Below, piece by piece: positions 48,941 through 55,196 of a stretch of 55,196 nucleotides of DNA (the stretch's first letter is position 1; each line of letters starts with the position of its first letter). Source of the stretch: Planctomycetota bacterium (lineage in GTDB: Bacteria > Planctomycetota > UBA8742 > UBA2392). Made by a program: the position numbers and the translations under genes. The stretch spans positions 1 through 55,196 of the forward strand of contig JAIOJA010000045.1 in the NCBI GenBank assembly GCA_019912315.1, read 5' to 3'. The notes under the pieces were generated by a model. That model was not told the origin of the DNA, did not search any database, and saw only the letters and a list, made by a program, of their open reading frames with translations.

Positions 48941-50205
48941 CCACCGCGATCAAAGACGCCAGCCAGGACCGCCAGAAGACCATGATAGCGGAGCACTTCG
49001 GCAAGCTGTCCCGCGCGAAAGAAGACGGGCGCAAGGTCGTCTACACGTTCGTGCCGGGAAACCTGACAGAGCTGCTGTTGAACTTCGACCTGCTTCCCGT
49101 GCTGCCCGAGATCAACGCGCTGCAAAGCGGAATGAGGGGCAAGACGGGCGACTACATCCAACTGGCGGAGAAGTCCGGCCACTCCGAGGACGTGTGTACT
49201 TACGTCAAGGCCGACATCGGCATGTTGAAGTCGGGCAACATCGGCCCCACCGGTGAGAAGCTGCCGGATCCGGACTTGCTGCTACTGAGCTACACGGGCT
49301 GCTTTACGTTCCTGAAGTGGTTTGAGTTGCTGCGCGAAGAGTACGACTGTCCGGTTGTGATGCTGCACGTGCCCTATCAGGGCGACGGCAAGATCACCGG
49401 CGAGATGCGCGACTATGTGGTCGGACAGATTCGCGACGTTCTGATCCCGGAGCTGGAAAAACTCAGCGGCAAGAAGTTCGATGAAGACCGCCTGCGCGAA
49501 GACCTCAAGCGCAGCGCCAAAGCGGAAGACGACCTCGTATGGGTGCTGGAAAGCGCCAAGCACAAGCCTTCGCCGATCGACGCCTACTTCGGCGGTGTCT
49601 ATTACATCGGCCCGATCTTCACGTCGTTCCGGGGCACCGAGGATGCCGTTGATTATTACCAGCTGCTGCGTGGCGAGATCGAAGAACGCCTGGCGCAAGG
49701 GCTCGGACCGATCACGCCGGACGGAGTGATGGAGGAAGAGAAGTACCGCATCGTGGTTGAAGGACCGCCCAACTGGACCAGCTTCCGCGAGTTCTGGAAG
49801 ATGTTCCACAGTGAGGGTGCCGTAGTCGTCGCCAGCAGCTACACCAAGGTCGGTGGGCTGTACGACCGCGGTTTCCGCCACGACCCGGACGACCCGATCG
49901 GCACGCTCGCTGACTACAGCATGGGTTGCTACACGAACCTGAACCTGCCCGACCGCATCGATTTGCTGGAAAAGTACATCACCGACTACGACGCCGACGG
50001 CTTTCTCATCAATAGCGTCAAATCCTGCAACTCGTTCTCCGCGGGGCAGTTGCTGATCCTGCGTGAGCTTGAAAAGCGCACCGGGCGCGCCGGCGGATTC
50101 ATTGAAAGCGACCTGGTGGACCCGCGCTACTTCAGCGCTGCGAACATCAAGAACCGCCTGGAGTCCTACTTCCAGATGATCGAAGCAAAACGGACAAAGG
50201 GATAG
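48937..50205 (+). CDS. bcrB: Benzoyl-CoA reductase subunit B
   Basis: 422 residues, HgdB-family partner of BcrC. Features include KEDGRKVVYTFVPGNLTELL, SYTGCFTFLKWFELLREEYD, FGGVYYIGPIFTSFRG and the Cys-bearing SMGCYTNLNLPDR and VKSCNSFSAGQLL. It co-binds the active-site [4Fe-4S] cluster and benzoyl-CoA. It overlaps bcrC by 4 bp and precedes bcrA by 2 bp. Confidence 0.94.
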   Translation: MTTAIKDASQDRQKTMIAEHFGKLSRAKEDGRKVVYTFVPGNLTELLLNFDLLPVLPEINALQSGMRGKTGDYIQLAEKSGHSEDVCTYVKADIGMLKSGNIGPTGEKLPDPDLLLLSYTGCFTFLKWFELLREEYDCPVVMLHVPYQGDGKITGEMRDYVVGQIRDVLIPELEKLSGKKFDEDRLREDLKRSAKAEDDLVWVLESAKHKPSPIDAYFGGVYYIGPIFTSFRGTEDAVDYYQLLRGEIEERLAQGLGPITPDGVMEEEKYRIVVEGPPNWTSFREFWKMFHSEGAVVVASSYTKVGGLYDRGFRHDPDDPIGTLADYSMGCYTNLNLPDRIDLLEKYITDYDADGFLINSVKSCNSFSAGQLLILRELEKRTGRAGGFIESDLVDPRYFSAANIKNRLESYFQMIEAKRTKG

Positions 50206-50207
50206 CC

Positions 50208-51542
50208 ATGGAATGTTACATCGGCATCGACCTCGGCAGCACGACGACCAAGGCCGTCATACTTGATGCGGAAGGTCGCATCGTTGGACGCGGCATTACC
50301 AACAGCCGCAGCAACTACGACGTCGCCGCGCAAGTCGCCAAACAGGAAGCCTATACGAACGCACGATTCGAAATGCTGTCCCGAATCCTGCGCGACGAGA
50401 CTGGCGTTGACAAGGAAGAGCGCGAGTCCCTGGAATCCCATCTCACCGCGGCGTACGCCCACGAGTGCTTTCTGGGGCAGCTTTCGCGCCTGGAGCAGCA
50501 CTGCCGCACGGACCTCGATAATCCACGCTTTGATGACGACCGGCGGGAGCTGTTGCAGTCCGTTGAAGTCATCATGCAGGGGATACGCGAGCATGCGCAC
50601 CGGAACTTCCAGCCCTCGGCGACTGCTCGCTCCGATTTCTTTCGTGACATTGCGGGTGCCGCCTTCATTGATGTCGCCGCGGAAATCAGCCGCGGCGGCG
50701 GCCCGGCGTTCGACAAACTGGTGGGCATGTTTGACCGCAATATCATCCCGGTTGAAAATGAACAGGAAACGCGCTCGTTCAGCGAGCTACTGACGGCTGC
50801 GTACGGGCGGCTGCCGGACGGGCTGCGCTCAAGTGTCGCGGGGCTGCCTGACACGCTGAAAGCCGTCGCGGATACGCCGATGGAAGAAGTCCGCACCGTG
50901 GGCACGGGCTACGGGCGCGTGCGTCTGCCGTTCCCCAAGGACTGTATCCGCAGCGAAATCCTGTGCCACGGGCTGGGTGCGCACCTGATGTTTCCCGCGA
51001 CAGCCACTGTGCTCGACATCGGTGGCCAGGACACCAAGGCGATTCAGGTGGACGCACAAGGCGTCGTCACCAGCTTCCAGATGAACGACCGCTGCGCGGC
51101 CGGCTGCGGTCGCTACCTCGGCTACATTGCGGACGAAATGAACATCGGGCTGCACGAGTTGGGCCCGCTGGCAATGGCCAGCAAACGCCGGGTCAAGATC
51201 AATTCCACGTGTACGGTGTTTGCCGGAGCGGAGTTCCGTGATCGTCTGGCCGCGGGACAGGAACGGGAGGATATCGTCAACGGGCTGCACCGTGCGATTA
51301 TCCTGCGCGCCATGTCCCTGCTGGCGAGAAGCGGCGGGATCAAAAACGAGTTCACGTTCACGGGCGGTGTTGCCAAGAACCCGGCTGCTGTGAGGGCACT
51401 GCGCGAAGTCGGCGAAGAGAATTACGGCGAGTTGATACTGAACATCGCGCCGGACAGCATTTACACGGGCGCCGTCGGGGCTGGTACTTTTGCGATGCGC
51501 GACGTCGCGGCGGGTGTAGGGGCGAATCAGGAGGCGGCATGA
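50208..51542 (+). CDS. bcrA: Benzoyl-CoA reductase subunit A (ASKHA ATPase/activase)
   Basis: 444 residues. ASKHA nucleotide-binding motif IGIDLGSTTTKAVILD at the N-terminus, a long insert (~45-250), then DIGGQDTKAIQVD, NDRCAAGCGRYL with cluster Cys, INSTCTVFAG and TGGVAKNPAAV. With BcrD it forms the ATP-hydrolysing module that drives electrons to BcrBC through a bridging [4Fe-4S] cluster. The insert separates BcrA from the shorter BcrD. Confidence 0.95.
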   Translation: MECYIGIDLGSTTTKAVILDAEGRIVGRGITNSRSNYDVAAQVAKQEAYTNARFEMLSRILRDETGVDKEERESLESHLTAAYAHECFLGQLSRLEQHCRTDLDNPRFDDDRRELLQSVEVIMQGIREHAHRNFQPSATARSDFFRDIAGAAFIDVAAEISRGGGPAFDKLVGMFDRNIIPVENEQETRSFSELLTAAYGRLPDGLRSSVAGLPDTLKAVADTPMEEVRTVGTGYGRVRLPFPKDCIRSEILCHGLGAHLMFPATATVLDIGGQDTKAIQVDAQGVVTSFQMNDRCAAGCGRYLGYIADEMNIGLHELGPLAMASKRRVKINSTCTVFAGAEFRDRLAAGQEREDIVNGLHRAIILRAMSLLARSGGIKNEFTFTGGVAKNPAAVRALREVGEENYGELILNIAPDSIYTGAVGAGTFAMRDVAAGVGANQEAA

Positions 51543-52378
51543 CCATCAGCGCGGGTATCGACGTAGGTTCGGGCGCCGTAAAGGTAGCCATCATGGGTGT
51601 TGAGGGGGGAGTCGAAAAAATCCTCGGCTCGTACCTTGAGCGCATTCGGCGACGCAACGTCATGGACGTCGTGGACGAGTCATTTGAAAGCGCGCTTCGC
51701 GATGCCGGCGTACGCCGTGATCAGCTCGCCTACATCGCGACTACTGGAGAAGGTGATCTGATTCCCTGGCGCACCGGGCACTTCTACGGAATGACGACGC
51801 ACTCCCGGGGCGCGCTGTACCTTGACCCGGAAGCCCGCGCGGCGATCGACATCGGCGCACTTCACACGCGCGCGATGCGCTTTAACGAGGCGGGTCGCGT
51901 GCTCCAGTATCAGATGACCAGCCAGTGTGCTTCCGGCAGCGGCCAGTTCCTGGAAAACATCGCCCGGTACTTGGGCGTCAGTATCGAAGAGATCGGACCC
52001 CTCTCACTGAACTCCGACAACGCAGAAAAGTGCTCAAGCATCTGCGCCGTGCTGGCGGAGACAGATGTGATCAACATGGTCAGCCGCGGTGTCAGCACAC
52101 CGAACATCCTGCGCGGCATTCACAACAGCATGGCCGTTCGCATCGCAGGGCTGGTTCGCGCGATCAAAGTTGAGGGCGTCGTGCTGATGACGGGTGGGCT
52201 CGCCCGTGATGCCGGGCTTATCGCGGCGCTTCAGGACAAGCTCAAGGATGGAGCCGCAAAGCTGGCCGTTCGAGGGCACGAGCTTTCGGTCTACGCGGGA
52301 GCAATCGGCGCCGCGCTTTGGGGCGCATTCCGCCACGACAAACTTACGCACCAAGAGGCAAGCAGTGGCGGAACGTGA
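51539..52378 (+). CDS. bcrD: Benzoyl-CoA reductase subunit D (ASKHA ATPase/activase)
   Basis: 279 residues, close to the usual ~282. ASKHA motif AGIDVGSGAVKVAIMG, then AAIDIGALHTRAMRFN, MTSQCASGSGQFLENIARYL and CSSICAVLAETDVINMVSRG with the cluster Cys, and VLMTGGLARDAG. The IGALHT stretch has Leu-His where IGGQDT is usual, an unusual change in the second phosphate motif. It overlaps bcrA by 4 bp. No ferredoxin gene, the usual electron donor, is adjacent. Confidence 0.94.
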   Translation: MTISAGIDVGSGAVKVAIMGVEGGVEKILGSYLERIRRRNVMDVVDESFESALRDAGVRRDQLAYIATTGEGDLIPWRTGHFYGMTTHSRGALYLDPEARAAIDIGALHTRAMRFNEAGRVLQYQMTSQCASGSGQFLENIARYLGVSIEEIGPLSLNSDNAEKCSSICAVLAETDVINMVSRGVSTPNILRGIHNSMAVRIAGLVRAIKVEGVVLMTGGLARDAGLIAALQDKLKDGAAKLAVRGHELSVYAGAIGAALWGAFRHDKLTHQEASSGGT

Positions 52379-53096
52379 AGCATTTGACTTTTCCGGACGG
52401 GTCGTCTGGATAACTGGTGCTGCGCGCGGTATCGGATTGACCTGCGCGGAAGCTTTTCACGCCCGGGGCGCCCGGGTGGTCGGCATCGACGTGAAACCGG
52501 GCACTAGCCTGGCGAAATACGCGCGGGCTGTTGAGCTGAACATCGCGGATCCAAAAGCCGTGGCCGCCGCCGGCGCCGAGTTGGCGTCGGACAATCTTGC
52601 ACCGGATGTTCTGGTCAACAACGCCGGTATCACCCGCGACGGCGTCATGTGGAAGCTGCAAACCGAGGACTGGACGCAGGTCCTGGACGTGAACCTGAAT
52701 GGTGCCTTCTATATGATGCGTGAGGCTGTTCCGCTCATGCGCTCAGCGGGGGGCGGTGCGATTGTGAACATTACCAGTATCAACGGCGAACGGGGCAAGT
52801 TCGGGCAGACCAACTATTCCGCCGCCAAGGCCGGCTTGATCGGGCTGACAAAATCGGGCGCACGGGAAGGCGGTCGATTCGGCATCCGCGTAAACGCGGT
52901 TTCGCCGGGCATGATCGAGACGGAGTTGGCGGCGGATCTGCCCGCGACGATTCGGGACGCCGCGCTCGCCGAGACGGCCCTGGGGCGACTCGGCGCAACA
53001 GAAGACGTGGCGAACGCGGTGTTGTTCCTGGCATCGCCGCTGGCAGCCCACATTACGGGCCAGGTGATCCGCGTTGACGGCGGTCAGTACATGTAA
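52365..53096 (+). CDS. SDR-family dehydrogenase (FabG/BadH-like)
   Basis: 243 residues from GTG 52365, which has AGAGG upstream and overlaps bcrD by 14 bp. TGAARGIG (~17-24), NNAG (~87), catalytic Ser in NITSINGERG, and YSAAK are present; the C-terminus ends VDGGQYM. It resembles 3-ketoacyl reductases and the alicyclic hydroxyacyl-CoA dehydrogenase BadH. In this operon it may serve the modified beta-oxidation after ring cleavage, for example on 3-hydroxypimeloyl-CoA; this is inference. Confidence 0.87.
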   Translation: MAEREAFDFSGRVVWITGAARGIGLTCAEAFHARGARVVGIDVKPGTSLAKYARAVELNIADPKAVAAAGAELASDNLAPDVLVNNAGITRDGVMWKLQTEDWTQVLDVNLNGAFYMMREAVPLMRSAGGGAIVNITSINGERGKFGQTNYSAAKAGLIGLTKSGAREGGRFGIRVNAVSPGMIETELAADLPATIRDAALAETALGRLGATEDVANAVLFLASPLAAHITGQVIRVDGGQYM

Positions 53097-53105
53097 GGAG
53101 CAGCC

Positions 53106-53786
53106 ATGGCTGTCACAAACGTGCTGGACGGGCGCGAGATCCCGGTTGAGCATCGCCTGCAGGAAATCCTTTCACACCTGGCGTCTTTGCAGCCGGGTGA
53201 GAATCTGGTGCTGATCGCCCCGCATGAGCCGGCCAAGCTGTTGCGCAAGCTGCTGGTCGCGTTGCCCGGTCGATTGAACTGGGCGCCCCTGGAATGCGGC
53301 CCGCAAGCCTGGCGCTGGCACTTCACAGGACGCGACCCGGACAAGCCCAGAACCGTCACGGAATACCTGTGCTGGGATCACCGCCGCCTGGAAGCAATCC
53401 TGAGCGACACCATGGCACTCACCCGCGCCGCCCAATGGCAGGATGCAAACTCGCGCATGGCGGAGTATGCGGTGGGGTTGCGCCATCACGCCGACATTGA
53501 GGAAGTCATCCTCTTTACGGCCTACGACGATGTGTCGGGCAATCTGCCCAACGGTCCTACCGCGCTCATGCTTACCGAACACCGCGACGTACGCTTCGGC
53601 ATCGACGCCTTGGAGCGCGCGATTGCGGCGGGTGACCTCGACGCCACGGAAGACGCCCTGGCCACGCTGATGGACGTGACGGAACAGCACCACGCCAAGG
53701 AAGAAGAGATTCTGTTCCCGAGTATGGACGAAAGCGTTGCGCCGGAAAGCCTCACACAACTGGTGGAACGCCTGCTGCTCGGATAA
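53106..53786 (+). CDS. DUF2249-hemerythrin protein (first of tandem pair)
   Basis: 226 residues, with AAGGAG before the ATG. Residues ~5-85 match the DUF2249 pattern (LDGREIPVEHRLQEILSHLA, PHEPAKLLRKL). From ~88 a hemerythrin-like four-helix domain carries di-iron ligands: WDHRRLE, LRHHADIEE, EHRDVRF and QHHAKEEEILFPS. Such proteins bind O2 or NO and relate to RIC/YtfE di-iron repair proteins. It could protect the oxygen-sensitive benzoyl-CoA reductase upstream, or detoxify NO. Confidence 0.87.
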   Translation: MAVTNVLDGREIPVEHRLQEILSHLASLQPGENLVLIAPHEPAKLLRKLLVALPGRLNWAPLECGPQAWRWHFTGRDPDKPRTVTEYLCWDHRRLEAILSDTMALTRAAQWQDANSRMAEYAVGLRHHADIEEVILFTAYDDVSGNLPNGPTALMLTEHRDVRFGIDALERAIAAGDLDATEDALATLMDVTEQHHAKEEEILFPSMDESVAPESLTQLVERLLLG

Positions 53787-53800
53787 CGGAGATGACGCTG

Positions 53801-54469
53801 ATGGGAGCTTCTGAAACACGCGACGATGCGGATCTCAGCCACAAAGACGTGTTGCACCGCCTGGGCGAAATCGCGCCGGGGGGCGGGCTTGAGCTGATTC
53901 ACCGACAAGACCAGACGCCGCTGCTTGCACACCTGTTGCAGGCCGCCCCATTGCGTTACGAGTTCGCGCCGCTGCAACGGGGGCCGGCCCAGTGGCGCAC
54001 CCTGGTTCACGTGCGTGATGATCGTGCCCCACGCAGTGTCACGTTCTATCTGGCATGGGACCACGACCGCCTGGATGCACTGCTGGCCCGGGGCATCAGC
54101 CATGCGCGCAGCCAGCAATGGGACGACGCCGCGGCATTGATAGACGTCTTCAGGACCGGACTGTTCCGCCACATTGAGATCGAAGAGAAGGACCTGTTTC
54201 CGGCCTTCGAGGATCTGACGGGCATCCGCATGGGCGGGCCAACCGACGTCATGCGCGACGAGCACCAGATGATCAAAGAGTCCGTGAACGATATGCTGCG
54301 GGCGGCACTGGATCACCAGCTCGATGAGATCGAACGCTGCCATGCTGATTTGCTGGGCATCCTGGTCGAGCACAACATGAAGGAAGAGAATATTCTCTAT
54401 CCGTCCACCGACCGTGCCCTCGACAACACTGCCAGAAACACGCTCGTTGAGCGAATGCTTCTTCGCTGA
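53801..54469 (+). CDS. DUF2249-hemerythrin protein (second of tandem pair)
   Basis: About 222 residues from ATG 53801; GGAG abuts an earlier ATG at 53792, so the later one is better spaced. The same two-domain plan as the preceding gene: HKDVLHRLGEIAPGGGLELI and then WDHDRLDALL, LFRHIEIEEKDLFPAF, DEHQMIKESV and EHNMKEENILYPS, with all His/Glu ligands kept. The two are diverged tandem duplicates. A RIC-type N-terminal Cys domain, absent here, is encoded separately at 22915. Confidence 0.86.
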   Translation: MGASETRDDADLSHKDVLHRLGEIAPGGGLELIHRQDQTPLLAHLLQAAPLRYEFAPLQRGPAQWRTLVHVRDDRAPRSVTFYLAWDHDRLDALLARGISHARSQQWDDAAALIDVFRTGLFRHIEIEEKDLFPAFEDLTGIRMGGPTDVMRDEHQMIKESVNDMLRAALDHQLDEIERCHADLLGILVEHNMKEENILYPSTDRALDNTARNTLVERMLLR

Positions 54470-54494
54470 GTCTGTGCCGGCCGCGGAGTCACAT

Positions 54495-54863
54495 ATGGAA
54501 ATCTTCAAGGTGATCTGCTTCGAGGCCGCTCACCGCCTGCCCCACGTCCCCGCCGGACACAAGTGCGGGCGGTTGCACGGGCACTCCTTTCGCGCTGAAA
54601 TTCACGTCGCTGGCACGCCAGACCCGGCGACTGGCTGGGTCATGGACTTCGCAGACATCAAGCTGGCCTGCGCCCCGGTGCTGGAGGCGCTGGACCACAA
54701 CTACCTGAATTCGGTGGAAGGACTTGAGAACCCGACCAGCGAGGAAATCGCGCGCTGGATGTGGCGGCGTCTCCGCCCGGCCCTGCCGAGGCTTTCCCGG
54801 ATCGTCCTGCATGAAACATGTACCGCTGGCTGCGCCTATAGCGGCGAGGACGAACGCGCCTGA
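54495..54863 (+). CDS. queD: 6-carboxy-tetrahydropterin synthase (QueD)
   Basis: 122 residues from ATG 54495. Zinc/active-site motifs: FEAAHRLP (His), CGRLHGHSFRAEI (catalytic Cys and two zinc His), WVMDFADIK, LDHNYLN and PTSEEIARW. It makes 6-carboxy-5,6,7,8-tetrahydropterin for 7-deazaguanine/queuosine synthesis, the same pathway as queF at 7126. A longer start at 54414 overlaps the hemerythrin gene and adds sequence unlike the family. Confidence 0.93.
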   Translation: MEIFKVICFEAAHRLPHVPAGHKCGRLHGHSFRAEIHVAGTPDPATGWVMDFADIKLACAPVLEALDHNYLNSVEGLENPTSEEIARWMWRRLRPALPRLSRIVLHETCTAGCAYSGEDERA

Positions 54864-55128
54864 CATCCGGCTTGTACGACCCGTACCGGTTGAACCGTCC
54901 GCGTGCGGCGAGTGGCCTGGATGCCGGCCTTGACCAGCGTGTCGCCAACGATGGAGTTGCGTTTTTCCATCCACTCCCTCATCTCGGCTTCGGATTGAGG
55001 CATCTGCCCCTGCGGTTCAGGACGCTGCGGCGCCTGTGAACTCGCCGCCAACGACGGTGGTCTGGTCCCCTAAAATCGGTCCAGTTGGAAGTAGAGTCTT
55101 CCGGTCACTTTGAAGGAGGATTCAGCCA
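54864..55128. other. Gap between queD and the IS3-type gene, containing the probable IS left end
   Basis: 265 bp. The segment TGGTCTGGTCCCCTAAAATC near 55056-55075 looks like a terminal inverted repeat of an IS3-family element, so the insertion point is probably there. The stretch before it could encode the start of a short minus-strand protein cut by the insertion (frame open to about 55051, TTG start), but evidence is thin. Confidence 0.4.
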
Positions 55129-55196
55129 TGAAGAAGAAGCACAGCCCCGAACAGATCGTGAAGAAGCTGCAGGAGGCCGACGGCCTCAGAGCCAGC
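55129..55196 (+). mobile_element. IS3-family transposase OrfA, N-terminal fragment
   Basis: ATG 55129 with AAGGAGG upstream; 22 complete codons before the window ends. MKKKHSPEQIVKKLQEADGL is the typical start of the IS3-family OrfA helix-turn-helix protein ((K/R)(K/R)(K/R)xxxEQIxxxLxEAE). The gene runs off the right edge. Confidence 0.82.

Noticed and set aside
54836..55051. Minus-strand ORF of 71 codons next to the IS3-type end
   Set aside because: It overlaps queD, starts at a TTG beside the IS end and has no recognisable domain. It may be the stump of an interrupted gene, but the evidence is too thin to list as a gene.

Overview
The window reads as a GC-rich chromosomal segment of a bacterium with a two-membrane envelope: RND/TolC efflux, outer-membrane barrel porin, many lipoproteins with lipobox Cys. 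An ECF sigma factor fused to a membrane segment and MORN-like repeats, a Hanks kinase with TPRs, secreted beta-helix proteins, and Kelch and putative-Ig lipoproteins together suggest Planctomycetota or a similar lineage; this taxonomic call is inference. Both window ends lie in insertion sequences (IS630-type tail at the left, IS3-type head at the right), which may be contig borders.

Layout. 1-6.2 kb: IS630 remnant, ECF sigma-MORN gene, a basic hypothetical protein, a Zn-peptidase-like lipoprotein, a tail-collar-like lipoprotein, a structured 0.97 kb gap, and a short RACo-like ferredoxin/ASKHA protein. 6.3-15.2 kb: SDR, queF, VOC protein, moaA, Ser/Thr kinase-TPR, YkgJ-type cysteine-cluster protein, acyl-CoA thioesterase, and two tandem beta-helix exported proteins. 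15.2-22.9 kb: a heavy-metal RND efflux operon (small Cys/His exported protein, TolC-like lipoprotein, membrane fusion protein, CusA/CzcA-type pump, two paralogous lipoproteins, one very His-rich).

22.9-42.7 kb is a nitrogen-oxide respiration and NO-defence island: RIC/ScdA N-terminal-like protein, NnrS, a B12-binding radical SAM protein, cysteine synthase, a Kelch lipoprotein, then a CuA-containing heme-copper NO reductase-like operon (small membrane protein, CuA subunit, catalytic subunit lacking the active-site Tyr, SCO/SenC protein, cytochrome b-ferredoxin-MvhD fusion), lipoprotein cytochrome cd1 nitrite reductase (nirS), a c-type cytochrome, a second radical SAM protein coupled to a membrane Fe-S protein, and an alginate-export-type porin. 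The SCO gene carries an in-frame TGA exactly at the second Cys of CxxxC, followed by a bacterial-SECIS-like hairpin with a GGUC loop; I read it as a selenoprotein.

42.7-54.9 kb is an anaerobic aromatic-degradation locus: two Rrf2 regulators flank a tryptophanase-family gene, followed by had, oah, a crotonase-tail fragment resembling dch, the ATP-dependent class I benzoyl-CoA reductase genes bcrCBAD, a FabG/BadH-type SDR, two tandem DUF2249-hemerythrin proteins, and queD.

A 20-bp dyad, GATAA-N10-WTATC with variants, recurs in front of nnrS, the radical SAM gene, the Kelch gene, the NO reductase operon, nirS, the porin, the tryptophanase gene and possibly had. It ties the denitrification and aromatic-degradation halves into one candidate regulon, plausibly read by one of the Rrf2 proteins. 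The inferred physiology is anaerobic oxidation of aromatic compounds coupled to nitrite/NO reduction.
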